64,000 nucleotides of DNA from Desulfofundulus australicus DSM 11792 (GCF_900129285.1 NZ_FQUW01000016.1:1-64000), one strand, 5' to 3'; numbered from the stretch's first letter, positions 7,522 to 16,364 are shown. Made by a program: numbers and translations. Notes: generated by a model not told the origin, from the sequence alone.

Positions 7522-8526
7522 GTGAACAAACTGGGCAAGCTGGCGGTTTTATCCCTGATCCTTATTCTGACCCTCATTGCAGCCGGCTGTGGGGGACAGG
7601 AAACCGGTCAACAACAGGCGGGTACCGGTCAGGAGCAAAAGCTGGAGAAAGTACGCCTGACCCTGCCTACCTGGCCGGGGTACGGCCCGTTGTTTTTAGC
7701 CCGTGACAAGGGCTTTTTCAAGGAGGAAGGTCTGGAGGTGGAGATTTCCGTTATTCAGGGCCTGGCCGAGCGAAAGGCAGCCCTGAAGGGCAACAAGGTG
7801 GATGGAGTTGCGACCACCCTGGATATTGAGTCCACCCTGGAAGCGGAAGGAGTACCGCTGACAATTGTCTGGGCACTGGACGACTCCTATGGCGGCGACG
7901 GTATAGTAGCCAGGAAGGATATAAAGTCGGTGGCCGACCTGAAAGGTAAAACCGTGGCCCTGGATGTGGGTACCACCAGTCACTTCTTCCTGCTGAACTG
8001 CCTGGAAAAAGCCGGCTTGAGCGAGGACGACATTGTAATGGTGCAGTCCGGCAGTGCCGGGGATGCCGGGCAGGCCTTCGTTGCCGGGAAAGTGGATGCG
8101 GCGGTGACCTGGGAACCCTGGCTGTCCAGGGGAATTGAAGATGGCAAGGGCAATCTGATCATAACCTCCAAGGAAACGCCGGGTTTGATTGTTGACGCGG
8201 TAGCATTCCGCAGGGATTTTGCCGAAAGCCACCCCCGGGAGATGCAGGCCCTGGTGAATGGCCTGGCCAAGGCTATGGAATTCTTTGCCCAGAACCAGAA
8301 AGAAGCCGTAGAAATCATGGCCAGGGCGATGGATATGGACCCGGAGACTTTTATGGATGGCATCCGCCTGTACAGCCTGGAGGATAACCTCAAGTTTTTC
8401 GATGGCGGAATCCAGAATACCTTGCAGAAAGCAGTGGACTTCTATTATGATAAGAAGGTGATCAACAACAAACCCGATGTCAATAAAATGATTGACGGCA
8501 GCTACTTAAAAAATGTTACTAAATAA
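7522..8526 (+). CDS. NitT/TauT-type ABC importer lipoprotein
   Basis: A 334-residue substrate-binding protein of the SsuA/ThiY/NMT1 family. GTG 7522 is chosen because GGGAGGGAGA sits just upstream; an in-frame ATG at 7504 lies on the ribosome site itself. The N-terminus is a lipoprotein signal (KLGKLAVLSLILILTL then IAAGC), so Cys would be lipidated. The family fold starts at LTLPTWPGYGPLFLARDKGF. The ligand could be a sulfonate, nitrate-like anion or pyrimidine, and the sequence alone does not decide. It is first gene of a four-gene operon. Confidence 0.87.
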   Translation: MNKLGKLAVLSLILILTLIAAGCGGQETGQQQAGTGQEQKLEKVRLTLPTWPGYGPLFLARDKGFFKEEGLEVEISVIQGLAERKAALKGNKVDGVATTLDIESTLEAEGVPLTIVWALDDSYGGDGIVARKDIKSVADLKGKTVALDVGTTSHFFLLNCLEKAGLSEDDIVMVQSGSAGDAGQAFVAGKVDAAVTWEPWLSRGIEDGKGNLIITSKETPGLIVDAVAFRRDFAESHPREMQALVNGLAKAMEFFAQNQKEAVEIMARAMDMDPETFMDGIRLYSLEDNLKFFDGGIQNTLQKAVDFYYDKKVINNKPDVNKMIDGSYLKNVTK

Positions 8527-8579
8527 CTGATCAGCTTAATATCCGGCGCCTTTTTGCGCCAGTATAACGAGGTTGGACA

Positions 8580-9359
8580 ATGTTATTGCGGCAGGAAATT
8601 AACAAATCTTTATACGGCACCCTGGGGGCCGCACATTTTGCCCTTCTGTTTGCTATCTGGTCCCTGCTGGCCTACGGGCAACTGGTGCCGGCATCTTTAC
8701 TGCCGACCCCCGGTGAAGTGGCCCGGACGGCGGTAGAGATGATCCGGGATGGCTCACTCTTCGAACATGCCCTGGTCAGCACCTTTCGCGTTACCTCCGG
8801 CTTCCTGCTCTCAGCCGTGATTGCGGTTCCCCTGGGTATGCTCATGGGCACCTGGAAGTGGGCCCTGGGATTTTTTGAGCCCATGTTTGGCTTTATCCGC
8901 TATATGCCTGCTTCGGCTTTTATCCCCCTGTTTATCCTGTGGTTGGGCCTTGGTGAGCCGGAAAAGATCATGGTTATTTTCTGGGGGACCTTTTTTCAGC
9001 AGGTGCTCATGATCATGGATGTGACCAAAAACGTGCCCCTTGAGCTCATTGAAGTGAGCTATACCCTGGGGGCCAGGGGGCTTTCCGTTTTCAGCCGGGT
9101 AATTATTCCCGCTTCCCTGCCGGGAATTGTAGATACCCTGCGCATTACCTTCGGCTGGGCCTGGACCTACCTGGTGGTGGCTGAAATTGTGGGGGCAAGT
9201 TCCGGCCTGGGGTATGCCATTATGCATGCAGCCAGGTTCGGCCATACGGGAAAGATATTTGTCTGCATCCTGACCATCGGGCTCCTGGGCATGATTACCG
9301 ACTTAATCTTTAAGTTTATCTACAATACTTTGTTTGCCTACCAGCGGCGGGGGACGTAG
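8580..9359 (+). CDS. ABC importer permease, SsuC/TauC-like
   Basis: A 259-residue inner-membrane permease with about six hydrophobic segments. The EAA coupling loop is visible as LIEVSYTLGARGLSVFSRVIIPASLPGI (EvsytlGArg...Iilp). It belongs to the nitrate/sulfonate/taurine permease family. It lies 53 bases after the binding-protein gene and 2 bases before the ATPase gene, so the three form one transport complex. Confidence 0.9.
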   Translation: MLLRQEINKSLYGTLGAAHFALLFAIWSLLAYGQLVPASLLPTPGEVARTAVEMIRDGSLFEHALVSTFRVTSGFLLSAVIAVPLGMLMGTWKWALGFFEPMFGFIRYMPASAFIPLFILWLGLGEPEKIMVIFWGTFFQQVLMIMDVTKNVPLELIEVSYTLGARGLSVFSRVIIPASLPGIVDTLRITFGWAWTYLVVAEIVGASSGLGYAIMHAARFGHTGKIFVCILTIGLLGMITDLIFKFIYNTLFAYQRRGT

Positions 9360-9361
9360 AA

Positions 9362-10144
9362 GTGTGGCCTAAAGACGTGAAGTTAAGTATTCAGGGAGTA
9401 TCCAAAACTTTTAACGGCGGCCGCAGCAGTGTGGAGGCCCTTAAGGCCACCAGCTTTGATGTACGGGAAGGGGAATTTGTGACCATTCTCGGTCCATCGG
9501 GATGCGGTAAATCCACCATCCTGCGAATTGTAGCCGGGTTGACCGAGCCCACTGCCGGGAAGGTGCTGCTGGACGGCCGGGAAATTAAGGGAGCCGGGCC
9601 GGACCGGGGGATGGTTTTTCAATCCTATACCCTTTTTCCCTGGTTGACGGTGCGGCGCAATATCGAATTCGGCCTGGAGCTGCGTGGTGTACCGGCGGCA
9701 GAACGCCATGCCATTTCCGAGCATTACACAGAACTGATCGGGTTGAAGGGGTTTGAAGAAGCCTACCCGGTAAGCCTTTCCGGGGGGATGAAGCAGCGGG
9801 TGGCTATCGCCCGGGCCCTGGCCAACGATCCCGAGATATTGCTTATGGACGAGCCCTTTGGCGCCCTGGATGCCCAGACCAGGTTAATCATGCAGGAGAT
9901 CCTGCTGAAAGTGTGGGAGGAATCCCGGAAGACCATCCTGTTTGTAACCCATGATGTGGAAGAAGCGGTTTTTTTGAGCGATACGGTGCACATAATGACT
10001 GCACGCCCCGGGCAAATTAAAGAAACGGTGCAGATTCCCCTGCCCCGGCCCCGTACTTACGAGATGAAGGACGATCCCGAATTCTGGCGTCTGAAAAAGT
10101 ATTTGCTGGATCTCATCCGGACGGAAAGCTTGAAAGCGGTCTAA
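9362..10144 (+). CDS. ABC importer ATPase, SsuB/TauB-like
   Basis: A 260-residue nucleotide-binding subunit with all motifs: Walker A GPSGCGKST, Q-loop FQSYTLFPW, signature LSGGMKQR, Walker B ILLMDEPFGALD and switch His in VTHDVEEA. It starts at GTG 9362, two bases after the permease stop region. The C-terminus (RPRTYEMKDDPEFWRLKKYL) is typical of the nitrate/sulfonate family. It energises import together with the preceding lipoprotein and permease. Confidence 0.93.
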   Translation: MWPKDVKLSIQGVSKTFNGGRSSVEALKATSFDVREGEFVTILGPSGCGKSTILRIVAGLTEPTAGKVLLDGREIKGAGPDRGMVFQSYTLFPWLTVRRNIEFGLELRGVPAAERHAISEHYTELIGLKGFEEAYPVSLSGGMKQRVAIARALANDPEILLMDEPFGALDAQTRLIMQEILLKVWEESRKTILFVTHDVEEAVFLSDTVHIMTARPGQIKETVQIPLPRPRTYEMKDDPEFWRLKKYLLDLIRTESLKAV

Positions 10145-10212
10145 ATAGGCGGGAAATGCGCCACACCGGAAATTACGCTGTCGGAAAAGTCCTGTGAAAA
10201 GGGGGTGTCAGG

Positions 10213-10401
10213 ATGCCTGTAATTATGGTTCACGGCCCGAAGATGAACAAGGAGCAGAAAGCGGAACTGGTTAAGTCCTTTACCGAGGCGGCCAGCAAAA
10301 TCATGAATATCCCCACCCAGGCGTTTACAATTCTTATTCAGGAAACGGAACGTGAAAACGTGGGCGTGGGGGGAGTCCTGCTGGTAGACAGGGATAAATA
10401 G
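10213..10401 (+). CDS. 4-oxalocrotonate tautomerase family protein
   Basis: A 62-residue protein beginning MPVIMVHGPKMNKEQKAEL. Removal of Met would expose Pro1, the catalytic base of the family. Later residues TILIQETERENVGVGG match the family C-terminal half. These proteins form small hexamers that tautomerise enol/keto acids. It follows the ABC operon by 68 bases and shares its terminator, so it may act on the imported compound or a breakdown product. Confidence 0.88.
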   Translation: MPVIMVHGPKMNKEQKAELVKSFTEAASKIMNIPTQAFTILIQETERENVGVGGVLLVDRDK

Positions 10402-10418
10402 GGGTGCTTAAACTGATA

Positions 10419-10445
10419 ACCCCGGGCATAATGCCCGGGTTTTTG
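10419..10445 (+). terminator. Rho-independent terminator of the ABC operon
   Basis: CCCGGGCAT (10421-10429) pairs with ATGCCCGGG (10431-10439), followed by TTTTT. Confidence 0.85.
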
Positions 10446-10648
10446 CATCTGGCGCCCGCTCAGGCTGGATAACGATGGTGCTTGCCAGATGTCGCCCGCC
10501 TTTATAAAATATATTTAAAGGGAGAAAAGTAAATGCTTCCTTGTGGGCATTTACCGTATACCTCCCTCTTGAGTTTTTGAAGCAAGATGGTTATAATATT
10601 TCCTGGGAGAAACAATATACCGGTTATTGTAGGCCACGGCCATGGTGT

Positions 10649-10743
10649 GGAGAGATGGCTGAGTGGTTGAAGGCGCTCGCCTGGAGAGCGAGTAGACGGG
10701 TGCAAAGCCTGTCTCGTGGGTTCGAATCCCACTCTCTCCGCCA
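10649..10743 (+). tRNA. tRNA-Ser(GGA)
   Basis: A complete class II tRNA: acceptor GGAGAGA/TCTCTCC, anticodon stem CTCGC/GCGAG with loop CTGGAGA (anticodon GGA), a long variable arm (GACGGG-TGCAAAG-CCTGTC), T loop TTCGAAT, and encoded CCA. The acceptor and T arms are the same as in the tRNA-Ser(CGA) at 3466. Confidence 0.95.
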
Positions 10744-10796
10744 TTGTAACATACGGTCCAGGATTTGTTCCGAGTGGCCTGCGACCGGTGGAGGCA

Positions 10797-11069
10797 TTGG
10801 CCGTGCTAGACGGGGAGGTAGCGGTGCCCTGAACCCGCAAGCCGCTGTAGCGGGGTCGAATTCCTGCCCGCGGGTGTGACTTGTGGGGTCTGGCCCCTGT
10901 AAGGGGTGACGACGGTTGGGTCTTGCGCGACGGAGACTTCTGAACCGTGTCAGGTCCTGGCGGAAGCAGCACTAAGGAAGCACCTCCGGGTGCCGCAAGG
11001 GTGCCTGACCCGAGCTACCTGCAGGGGTAACGCCCGGAAGTCATCATTCAACGGCAGGTGCACGGCCAA
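10797..11069 (+). ncRNA. ffs: Signal recognition particle RNA (large, Bacillus type)
   Basis: The ends pair as TTGGCCGTGC and GCACGGCCAA. Conserved blocks match the Bacillus scRNA: GTGCTAGACGGGGAGGTAGC followed by GGTGCCCTG, and the helix 8 region GTCAGGTC...GGAAGCAGCA-CTAAGG with its GGAA tetraloop side. The length, about 273 nt, indicates the long form with an Alu domain, as in spore-forming Firmicutes. The RNA scaffolds Ffh for membrane targeting. It lies just before dnaX, a gene order shared with Bacillus (scr-dnaX). Confidence 0.93.
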
Positions 11070-11083
11070 TAAAGTTTCGTTAC

Positions 11084-11115
11084 GAACTGCTTTAAAGGCA
11101 GTTCTTTATTTTTTA
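11084..11115 (+). terminator. Terminator of SRP RNA
   Basis: GAACTGC (11084-11090) pairs with GCAGTTC (11098-11104), followed by TTTATTTTTT. Confidence 0.8.
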
Positions 11116-11241
11116 TTGCCGGGAAATTTAAAGAGGAAATTACTCACCGGTGACGAATTTGTGCTAAGGCATCTGGAGTAAAGCAAATTATCCTGCAGTT
11201 TAAATAATGGTGCACCAACAAATCCGCGGAGTTGAGATGCC

Positions 11242-12933
11242 ATGTCATACCAGGCCCTGTACCGCAGGTGGCGCCCCGGCCGCTTTGAGGAAGTTGTTGG
11301 GCAAAAACACGTCACCACAACGCTGCAAAACGCCCTGCTTTCCGGGAGAGTTGCCCATGCCTACCTCTTCTGCGGTCCCCGGGGTACGGGCAAAACAACC
11401 ACGGCTAAAATCCTGGCCAGAGCCTTGAACTGTTCTACCCGCCAGGGTCCCGAACCCTGCAATGAGTGTGCGGTGTGCCGGGAGATCAGCGCGGGCATCT
11501 CCATGGACGTGGTGGAGATAGATGCTGCCTCCCACCGGGGGATAGATGAGATCCGGGACCTGCGGGAAAAAGTAAGATATTCACCTGTCCAATCCGGTTA
11601 CCGGGTTTATATTATTGACGAAGTGCATATGCTCACCAGTGAAGCTTTTAATGCCCTCCTGAAAACTCTGGAAGAGCCACCTGCTCATGTGGTTTTTGTG
11701 CTGGCCACCACTGAACCGCATAAGGTTCCTCTGACCATTCTTTCCCGCTGCCAGCGCTTTGACTTCCGTCCCATTGCCCTTGAAGATATGCTGGCTCGCC
11801 TCCGGAAGGTGGCTGACGGGTCAGGTTTTCAGGTGGAAGAAGAAGCCTTATATCTGATTGCCCGGGCTGCCGGCGGCAGCCTGCGGGACGCCCTGGGCAT
11901 CCTGGATCAGGCAGCAGCTTATGGTAATATGGTTGTTACGGCAGAAAATGTTCACCGGATCATGGGCACCGTCCGGGACGATCTGCTGGATGAAACCGCC
12001 CGCGCGCTGGCAGCCTGCCGGGCAGACCGCCTGCTGCACCTGGTAGCGGACGTGGCGGCGGAAGGAAAGGACCTGCGCCTTTTTGTCCAGGAGCTGGCGG
12101 CATATTTACGCCGCCTCATGCTGGTCCAGATTTCACCTTCCCGGGAACTGGCCCTGTTACCCGGAGAAAAGGAGCGCTTGCTTGAACGGAGCCATGAATT
12201 CAGCCGGGAACATTTGCTGTATGTCCTCCAGCTGCTCACCCGGGTGGAACAGGAAATGAAGTGGGCCAGCCAGCCCCGTATCCTGCTGGAGGTGGCCCTG
12301 GTGGAAGCCACCCGCCCCGGCGGGGCTGATTCCCTGAGCGCTTTAGCCTTGAGGCTGGAACAGCTGGAATCCCGGCTGGAACAGCTGGAGGCTGGTGGGC
12401 TGCAGAACCCGGCAGAAAAAAAGGAAAAGAAGGAAAGGATCCAGCTCCGGCGGGAAATAATGGATAAAAACGCCGGGCGTTCACAGGCCGGTGAAAAGGA
12501 TGCCGCGGTAGGAAGGGACAGGGTGCGGGAAGTAAAAGAAAATCCCCCGGGAAAACCTGCACCGGGAAACGACGGCGAGGGGGTTTCCCTGGACAGGATC
12601 AGGCAGTGCTGGCCGCAGTTCCTCGACCTGGTGCGCAGCAAAAGTGTTCCTGTATACAATTACCTTTCCCATGGCTGGCCGGAACAGCTCGAGGAAAACT
12701 GCCTGACTGTAGCCTTTGAACCCGACGATATGTTTAAGGAGTTGCTGGAGGCAGCGGCAAACCGCCGGGTGCTGGAAGAGGTTCTGGCTGCTCTGTTCCC
12801 GGGGACCTGGCGGGTGAATATAGTGTACGGCAAGGCTTCACCGGAGAAGAAGCAGGTGCTGGAGGTAGAGGAACGGCTTGATGCGGCGGCGGCCATCCAG
12901 CTGTTCGGGGGAGAGGAAATAAACGAAAGGTAA
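11242..12933 (+). CDS. dnaX: DNA polymerase III subunits gamma/tau
   Basis: A 563-residue clamp-loader ATPase. Features are MSYQALYRRWRPGRFEEVVGQ, Walker A GPRGTGKTTTAK (about residue 45), a four-Cys zinc module between about residues 64 and 79 (CSTRQGPEPCNECAVC), DEVHMLTSEAFNALLKTLEEPP, and the sensor Arg in LSRCQRFDF. A charged, Lys-rich linker (about 390-440) precedes the tau C-terminal domain. The linker contains the heptamer A AAA AAG in the E. coli frameshift register, so a short gamma form is possible (see the separate entry). It is followed by ybaB and recR, the usual Firmicute order. Confidence 0.95.
   Translation: MSYQALYRRWRPGRFEEVVGQKHVTTTLQNALLSGRVAHAYLFCGPRGTGKTTTAKILARALNCSTRQGPEPCNECAVCREISAGISMDVVEIDAASHRGIDEIRDLREKVRYSPVQSGYRVYIIDEVHMLTSEAFNALLKTLEEPPAHVVFVLATTEPHKVPLTILSRCQRFDFRPIALEDMLARLRKVADGSGFQVEEEALYLIARAAGGSLRDALGILDQAAAYGNMVVTAENVHRIMGTVRDDLLDETARALAACRADRLLHLVADVAAEGKDLRLFVQELAAYLRRLMLVQISPSRELALLPGEKERLLERSHEFSREHLLYVLQLLTRVEQEMKWASQPRILLEVALVEATRPGGADSLSALALRLEQLESRLEQLEAGGLQNPAEKKEKKERIQLRREIMDKNAGRSQAGEKDAAVGRDRVREVKENPPGKPAPGNDGEGVSLDRIRQCWPQFLDLVRSKSVPVYNYLSHGWPEQLEENCLTVAFEPDDMFKELLEAAANRRVLEEVLAALFPGTWRVNIVYGKASPEKKQVLEVEERLDAAAAIQLFGGEEINER
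12417..12476 (+). promoter_or_regulatory. Possible programmed -1 frameshift site in dnaX
   Basis: The heptamer A AAA AAG (12417-12423) is in the register used by E. coli dnaX. Slipping back one base leads to a stop at 12465-12467, giving a gamma-like protein of about 407 residues. Downstream, CCGGCG (12447-12452) can pair with CGCCGG (12471-12476). The hairpin is farther from the slip site than in E. coli. An A-run also allows transcriptional slippage. Confidence 0.4.
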
Positions 12934-12982
12934 GCAGGCCGGTTGAATTGCGAAAAATGTAATGTAAAGGAGAGAGCAAATT

Positions 12983-13297
12983 ATGATGGGTAATATGAAC
13001 AAAATGCTCAAGCAGGTTCAGAAGATGCAGGCGGAAATGATGCGCCTGCAGGAGGAGCTGGGCAACCGGACCGTGGAAGCCACGGCCGGGGGAGGGGTTG
13101 TCAGGGCCGTGGTAAATGGTAAGCAGGAGCTGGTGGCCCTGGAAATAAAGCCGGAAGCAGTGGACCCGGAAGATGTGGAGATGTTGACGGAACTGGTCCT
13201 GACAGCCGTTAACAGCGCGCTCAACCAGTCCCGGGAAATGGTGACCAGGGAGATGGGCAAGCTGACCGGTGGGTTAAACCTGCCCGGCCTCTTTTAG
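12983..13297 (+). CDS. ybaB: YbaB/EbfC nucleoid-associated protein
   Basis: A 104-residue DNA-binding protein. The N-terminal helix [22 protein letters not shown] is followed by the conserved [28 protein letters not shown] strand region and the C-terminal [11 protein letters not shown]. It lies between dnaX and recR as in most bacteria. A distant paralogue with the same LPGLF ending is at 57643-57942. Confidence 0.93.
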   Translation: MMGNMNKMLKQVQKMQAEMMRLQEELGNRTVEATAGGGVVRAVVNGKQELVALEIKPEAVDPEDVEMLTELVLTAVNSALNQSREMVTREMGKLTGGLNLPGLF

Positions 13298-13299
13298 GG

Positions 13300-13911
13300 G
13301 TGAAAACGGTGAGGTACCTTTCCGGCCCCGTAAACCGTCTGATTGAAGAACTCGCCAGGCTTCCCGGTATCGGGCCCAAAACGGCCCAGCGCCTGGCCTT
13401 TTATCTTTTGAACGCCCCGCCGGAAGTAGCCCATAACCTGGCCAGGGCCCTGGTTTCCGCCCGTGACAGTGTGCGTTACTGTTCAATTTGTGCCAATCTC
13501 ACTGACCGGGAAATTTGCCAGATTTGTTCCGACCCGGAACGGGATCCCACGCTGGTCTGTGTGGTTCAGGAACCGCGGGATGTGGTGGCCATGGAAAAAA
13601 CCCGGGGTTACCGGGGTCTTTACCACGTTCTAAGGGGGGCTATTTCCCCCCTGGCGGGGGTAGGCCCGGAGGACCTTACCATCAAGCAGCTCCTGGCCCG
13701 CCTGAATAAGGGAGTGATCAGGGAGGTAATTCTGGCCACCAATCCGGATGTAGAGGGTGATGCCACCGCCCTTTACCTGGCCCGGTTAATTAAACCCCTG
13801 GGCTTAAAGGTAACGCGTATTGCCCACGGTTTGCCCGTGGGCGCCCACCTGGAATATGCCGATGAGATGACCCTGGCCATGGCCCTGGAGGGCCGCCGGG
13901 AAATAACATAA
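13300..13911 (+). CDS. recR: Recombination mediator RecR
   Basis: A protein of about 203 residues acting with RecF/RecO to load RecA. Features are an N-terminal helix-hairpin-helix ([20 protein letters not shown]), a zinc finger C-x2-C...C-x2-C ([16 protein letters not shown]), a Toprim domain with [14 protein letters not shown] and the [16 protein letters not shown] motif, and the C-terminal [23 protein letters not shown] 13300 is taken as start, 2 bases after the ybaB stop; GTG 13309 is an alternative. Confidence 0.95.
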   Translation: MKTVRYLSGPVNRLIEELARLPGIGPKTAQRLAFYLLNAPPEVAHNLARALVSARDSVRYCSICANLTDREICQICSDPERDPTLVCVVQEPRDVVAMEKTRGYRGLYHVLRGAISPLAGVGPEDLTIKQLLARLNKGVIREVILATNPDVEGDATALYLARLIKPLGLKVTRIAHGLPVGAHLEYADEMTLAMALEGRREIT

Positions 13912-13984
13912 ATAAGGCATATTTTACCACCCCGCTCCATATACATGCCGTGGGACAGGATTGCTGGCGGGAGGAGTGGGGATA

Positions 13985-14248
13985 ATGGAATTAAAGCTGA
14001 TATTTTTAATATGTCTGGGGCTTTTAGGTTTATTTCTCATGGGCGGTGTTTTGTACCGGTTTTTTAAATTAAGCTTGAAGCTGGTATTGTGTATTCTTGT
14101 GGGGGGAATTTTATTGTTACTGTTCAATACCATTTTGGGCCAGTTGGGTCTAAAAATTGCAGTTAACCCGGTGACCCTCCTCACTGCTGGATTGCTTCAG
14201 GTACCCGGTGTGCTTCTGTTAATTTTATTGCATTACTTTTTTGTGTGA
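13985..14248 (+). CDS. bofA: Pro-sigma-K processing inhibitor BofA-like
   Basis: An 87-residue membrane protein with two or three hydrophobic segments. The BofA C-terminal signature N-P-V-T-L-L-T-A-G-L-L-Q-V-P-G-V is visible. In spore formers BofA restrains the SpoIVFB protease in the outer forespore membrane. ATG 13985 is chosen for its GGAGGAG site at 13970; an upstream in-frame TTG would lie before it. Position downstream of recR matches Bacillus. Confidence 0.9.
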   Translation: MELKLIFLICLGLLGLFLMGGVLYRFFKLSLKLVLCILVGGILLLLFNTILGQLGLKIAVNPVTLLTAGLLQVPGVLLLILLHYFFV

Positions 14249-14291
14249 TTTTTTGCTATGATATATAAAATTATGCAATTATTAACTTGTG

Positions 14292-14320
14292 TTGACGTAG
14301 AATCCATTTTGCAATATACT
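14292..14320 (+). promoter_or_regulatory. Strong SigA promoter upstream of kor operon
   Basis: TTGACG (14292-14297), a 17-base spacer and TATACT (14315-14320). Transcription would begin near 14327, about 160 bases before the first gene. The leader contains a 10-codon frame (ATG 14337, TGA 14367-14369) behind AAGGATTGGGA and then a hairpin at 14384-14407. Confidence 0.75.
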
Positions 14321-14383
14321 AAGTAAGGATTGGGAAATGGCAAATGTAATAAAAAAAACCTTAAATTGAACATAAGTTAGTCA

Positions 14384-14415
14384 GGGACAGTAACCCCCCG
14401 CTGTCCCGGTTTTCA
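14384..14415 (+). terminator. Attenuator-like hairpin in kor leader
   Basis: GGGACAG (14384-14390) pairs with CTGTCCC (14401-14407), loop TAACCCCCCG, then GGTTTTC. Lying between the promoter and the first gene, it could end a short RNA or attenuate the operon. Similar GGGACAG...CTGTCCC hairpins also occur as dispersed intergenic repeats in clostridia, so a repeat origin is possible. Confidence 0.4.
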
Positions 14416-14489
14416 TTCTTGTGATCTTTATAGTCTTTTTAGAAAGTAAATATAAGTTTTTAAATTTTTGACTTCAATTTTTTACGGGG

Positions 14490-15164
14490 GTGAGGTGTAT
14501 TTCCGGCCGGATAGTAGAAGCCTATATTGGAGAATATGCCAGCGGGAAGAGCGAAGTGGCGGTTAACCGGGCTTTATTGCTGGCTGCCCGCGGCCGGCGG
14601 GTTAACCTGGTTGATCTGGATATTGTAGAGCCATGTTATACTTTGCGGCCGCTCAAAAAAAAGCTGGCGGAAATGGGGATCAATGTCGTGGCCTGGGAAA
14701 CCAGGGAGATGATGGGTTTGGGGGAAACCGGGAGCATTTTTTATCCTGCCAACCGCTGGGCCCTGAGGTTTCCCGGGGATGTAATTCTCGATATAGGTTA
14801 TGGCGTAGAGGGAGCCAAAACCCTGAACCTGGTGGAAGGTGCAGCTACCGATCCTGATTTAAAAATTTTTGCGGTGGTAAACATAGGCCGGCCCATGACC
14901 GGCTCGGTTCAGGAAATTGTGGAATATGTGCGGTCCCTGGGCAGAGTGGATGGGCTGATCAACAACAGCCACCTGGGGGATGAAACCACCGTGGAATTTG
15001 TTCAGGATGGGGCCAGGATGGTGGACGAAGCCGCCAGGCAACTGGGCGTTCCGGTGGTGGCCACCACTGTTCTGGAGGAACTGGCCCGGGTTATCGGCAC
15101 CCGTGATGCGGCAGGTCACCCGGTCTGGCCCATTAAGCGATTCATGCCCCATGCCCTGTGGTAA
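14490..15164 (+). CDS. P-loop ATPase of MinD/CooC-like type
   Basis: A 224-residue protein with a P-loop (YIGEYASGKSEVAVNRALLL), the switch region LVDLDIVEPCYTLRP, and a domain later resembling NTP-binding partners (LINNSHLGDETTVEFV). It looks like a cytosolic ParA/MinD-family ATPase but lacks the usual deviant GKGGxGKT motif. It heads the kor operon, so a maturation or metal/cluster insertion role for the ferredoxin oxidoreductase is a reasonable guess, unproven. GTG 14490 is the best start found, and it is not certain. Confidence 0.6.
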   Translation: MRCISGRIVEAYIGEYASGKSEVAVNRALLLAARGRRVNLVDLDIVEPCYTLRPLKKKLAEMGINVVAWETREMMGLGETGSIFYPANRWALRFPGDVILDIGYGVEGAKTLNLVEGAATDPDLKIFAVVNIGRPMTGSVQEIVEYVRSLGRVDGLINNSHLGDETTVEFVQDGARMVDEAARQLGVPVVATTVLEELARVIGTRDAAGHPVWPIKRFMPHALW

Positions 15165-15249
15165 CTTTTATTTATAATGGCCAGAGGAATGTTCAGGAGA
15201 ACCGCACTGAACATTTTCAGGATAAGATTTTCAGGAGGTGTAGGTCTTT

Positions 15250-16338
15250 ATGCCTGACAAACCAATTGAGGGTGAAAAGCGGGTCTTTATGACCGGCAAT
15301 GAGGTGGTAGCCTGGGCTGCGCTGGCAGCGGGTGCTGAAATTATGTACGGCTATCCCATTACCCCTCAAAACGAAATCATGCACTACTGGACCCGCCTGG
15401 CACCCAGGTACGGCCGGGAGTTCCTGCAGACGGAAGATGAACTTTCCGCCGGTTTTACCACCTGCGGCGGGGTACTGGCGGGACGGAAGGCTTTCACGGC
15501 AACGGCAGGGCCGGGTAACACCCTGATGCAGGAACCCATGTCCATGGCTGAAGCCATGCGCCTGCCTACCGTGGTGGTAATCCAGCAGCGGGGTGGTCCT
15601 TCCACAGCTACTGTAATTTACTCCCAGCAAGAGGTAACCATGACCACGCTGGGGGGCAACGGCGAGGGCCTGCGCATTGTTTACTCCACGGCCAATCACC
15701 AGGAGCTTTTTGATTACACCATCAAAGCCTTTAACACAGCCTGGAAATATCGTTTCCCCACTTTTATCCTGGGTGACGGCTACCAGGCAAAAATGAGGGA
15801 GTCCCTCACCATTTACGACCCCGACATTAGAGGTATTGAACTGGTTCAGGCGGAGCCATTTTTAGGCAAACCCGGTGTTCCCGGAGTGGACAGGCCTCCC
15901 ACGCAACTGCGCAATACCTACAACGTGGAAGAAGAATTATACGAGGTGCTGGAAGGATACTTCAAGGACTATGAAAAAATTGCCCCCGAAGTAGCCGAGC
16001 ATGAAGCCTTTGGCCTGGAGGATGCCGAGCTGGTGGTGGTATCCCATGGTGTAGTATCCCGGGCCTGTAAAGCTGCTGTAAAAGAGCTGCGGGAAGAAGG
16101 TGTCAGGGTTGGTTATTTCCGCCCCATCACCCTGCGGCCCCTTCCGGTAAAAGCCCTGCGGGAAACTGCGGAAAAGGTCGGGAAATTCCTGGTAGTGGAA
16201 TCAGCCCAGGGACAGCTGGCCCGGCTTCTGAAGGAAGCGGCCTTTGGATGCCCCGTGGAAATGCTGGAGCTTTTCAAGCCCGGTGTGGGCATCACTGCTG
16301 AAGATGTGGTCAGCCGCGTGAAGGAGATTACCGGTTAA
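15250..16338 (+). CDS. korA: 2-oxoacid:ferredoxin oxidoreductase subunit alpha
   Basis: A 362-residue pyrimidine-binding and core subunit. Motifs are MTGNEVVAWAALAAGAEIMYGYPITPQNEI, QTEDELSAG, TATAGPGNTLMQEPMSMAEA and the C-terminal VVSHGVVSRACKAAV with FRPITLRPLP. With the beta subunit it oxidatively decarboxylates a 2-oxoacid with CoA and ferredoxin. 2-Oxoglutarate is most likely from the family arrangement, and branched 2-oxoacids are possible. A strong AGGAGGTG lies before ATG 15250. Confidence 0.9.
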   Translation: MPDKPIEGEKRVFMTGNEVVAWAALAAGAEIMYGYPITPQNEIMHYWTRLAPRYGREFLQTEDELSAGFTTCGGVLAGRKAFTATAGPGNTLMQEPMSMAEAMRLPTVVVIQQRGGPSTATVIYSQQEVTMTTLGGNGEGLRIVYSTANHQELFDYTIKAFNTAWKYRFPTFILGDGYQAKMRESLTIYDPDIRGIELVQAEPFLGKPGVPGVDRPPTQLRNTYNVEEELYEVLEGYFKDYEKIAPEVAEHEAFGLEDAELVVVSHGVVSRACKAAVKELREEGVRVGYFRPITLRPLPVKALRETAEKVGKFLVVESAQGQLARLLKEAAFGCPVEMLELFKPGVGITAEDVVSRVKEITG

Positions 16339-16364
16339 AGGAATTGAGAAAGGAGGCCTTTAGG

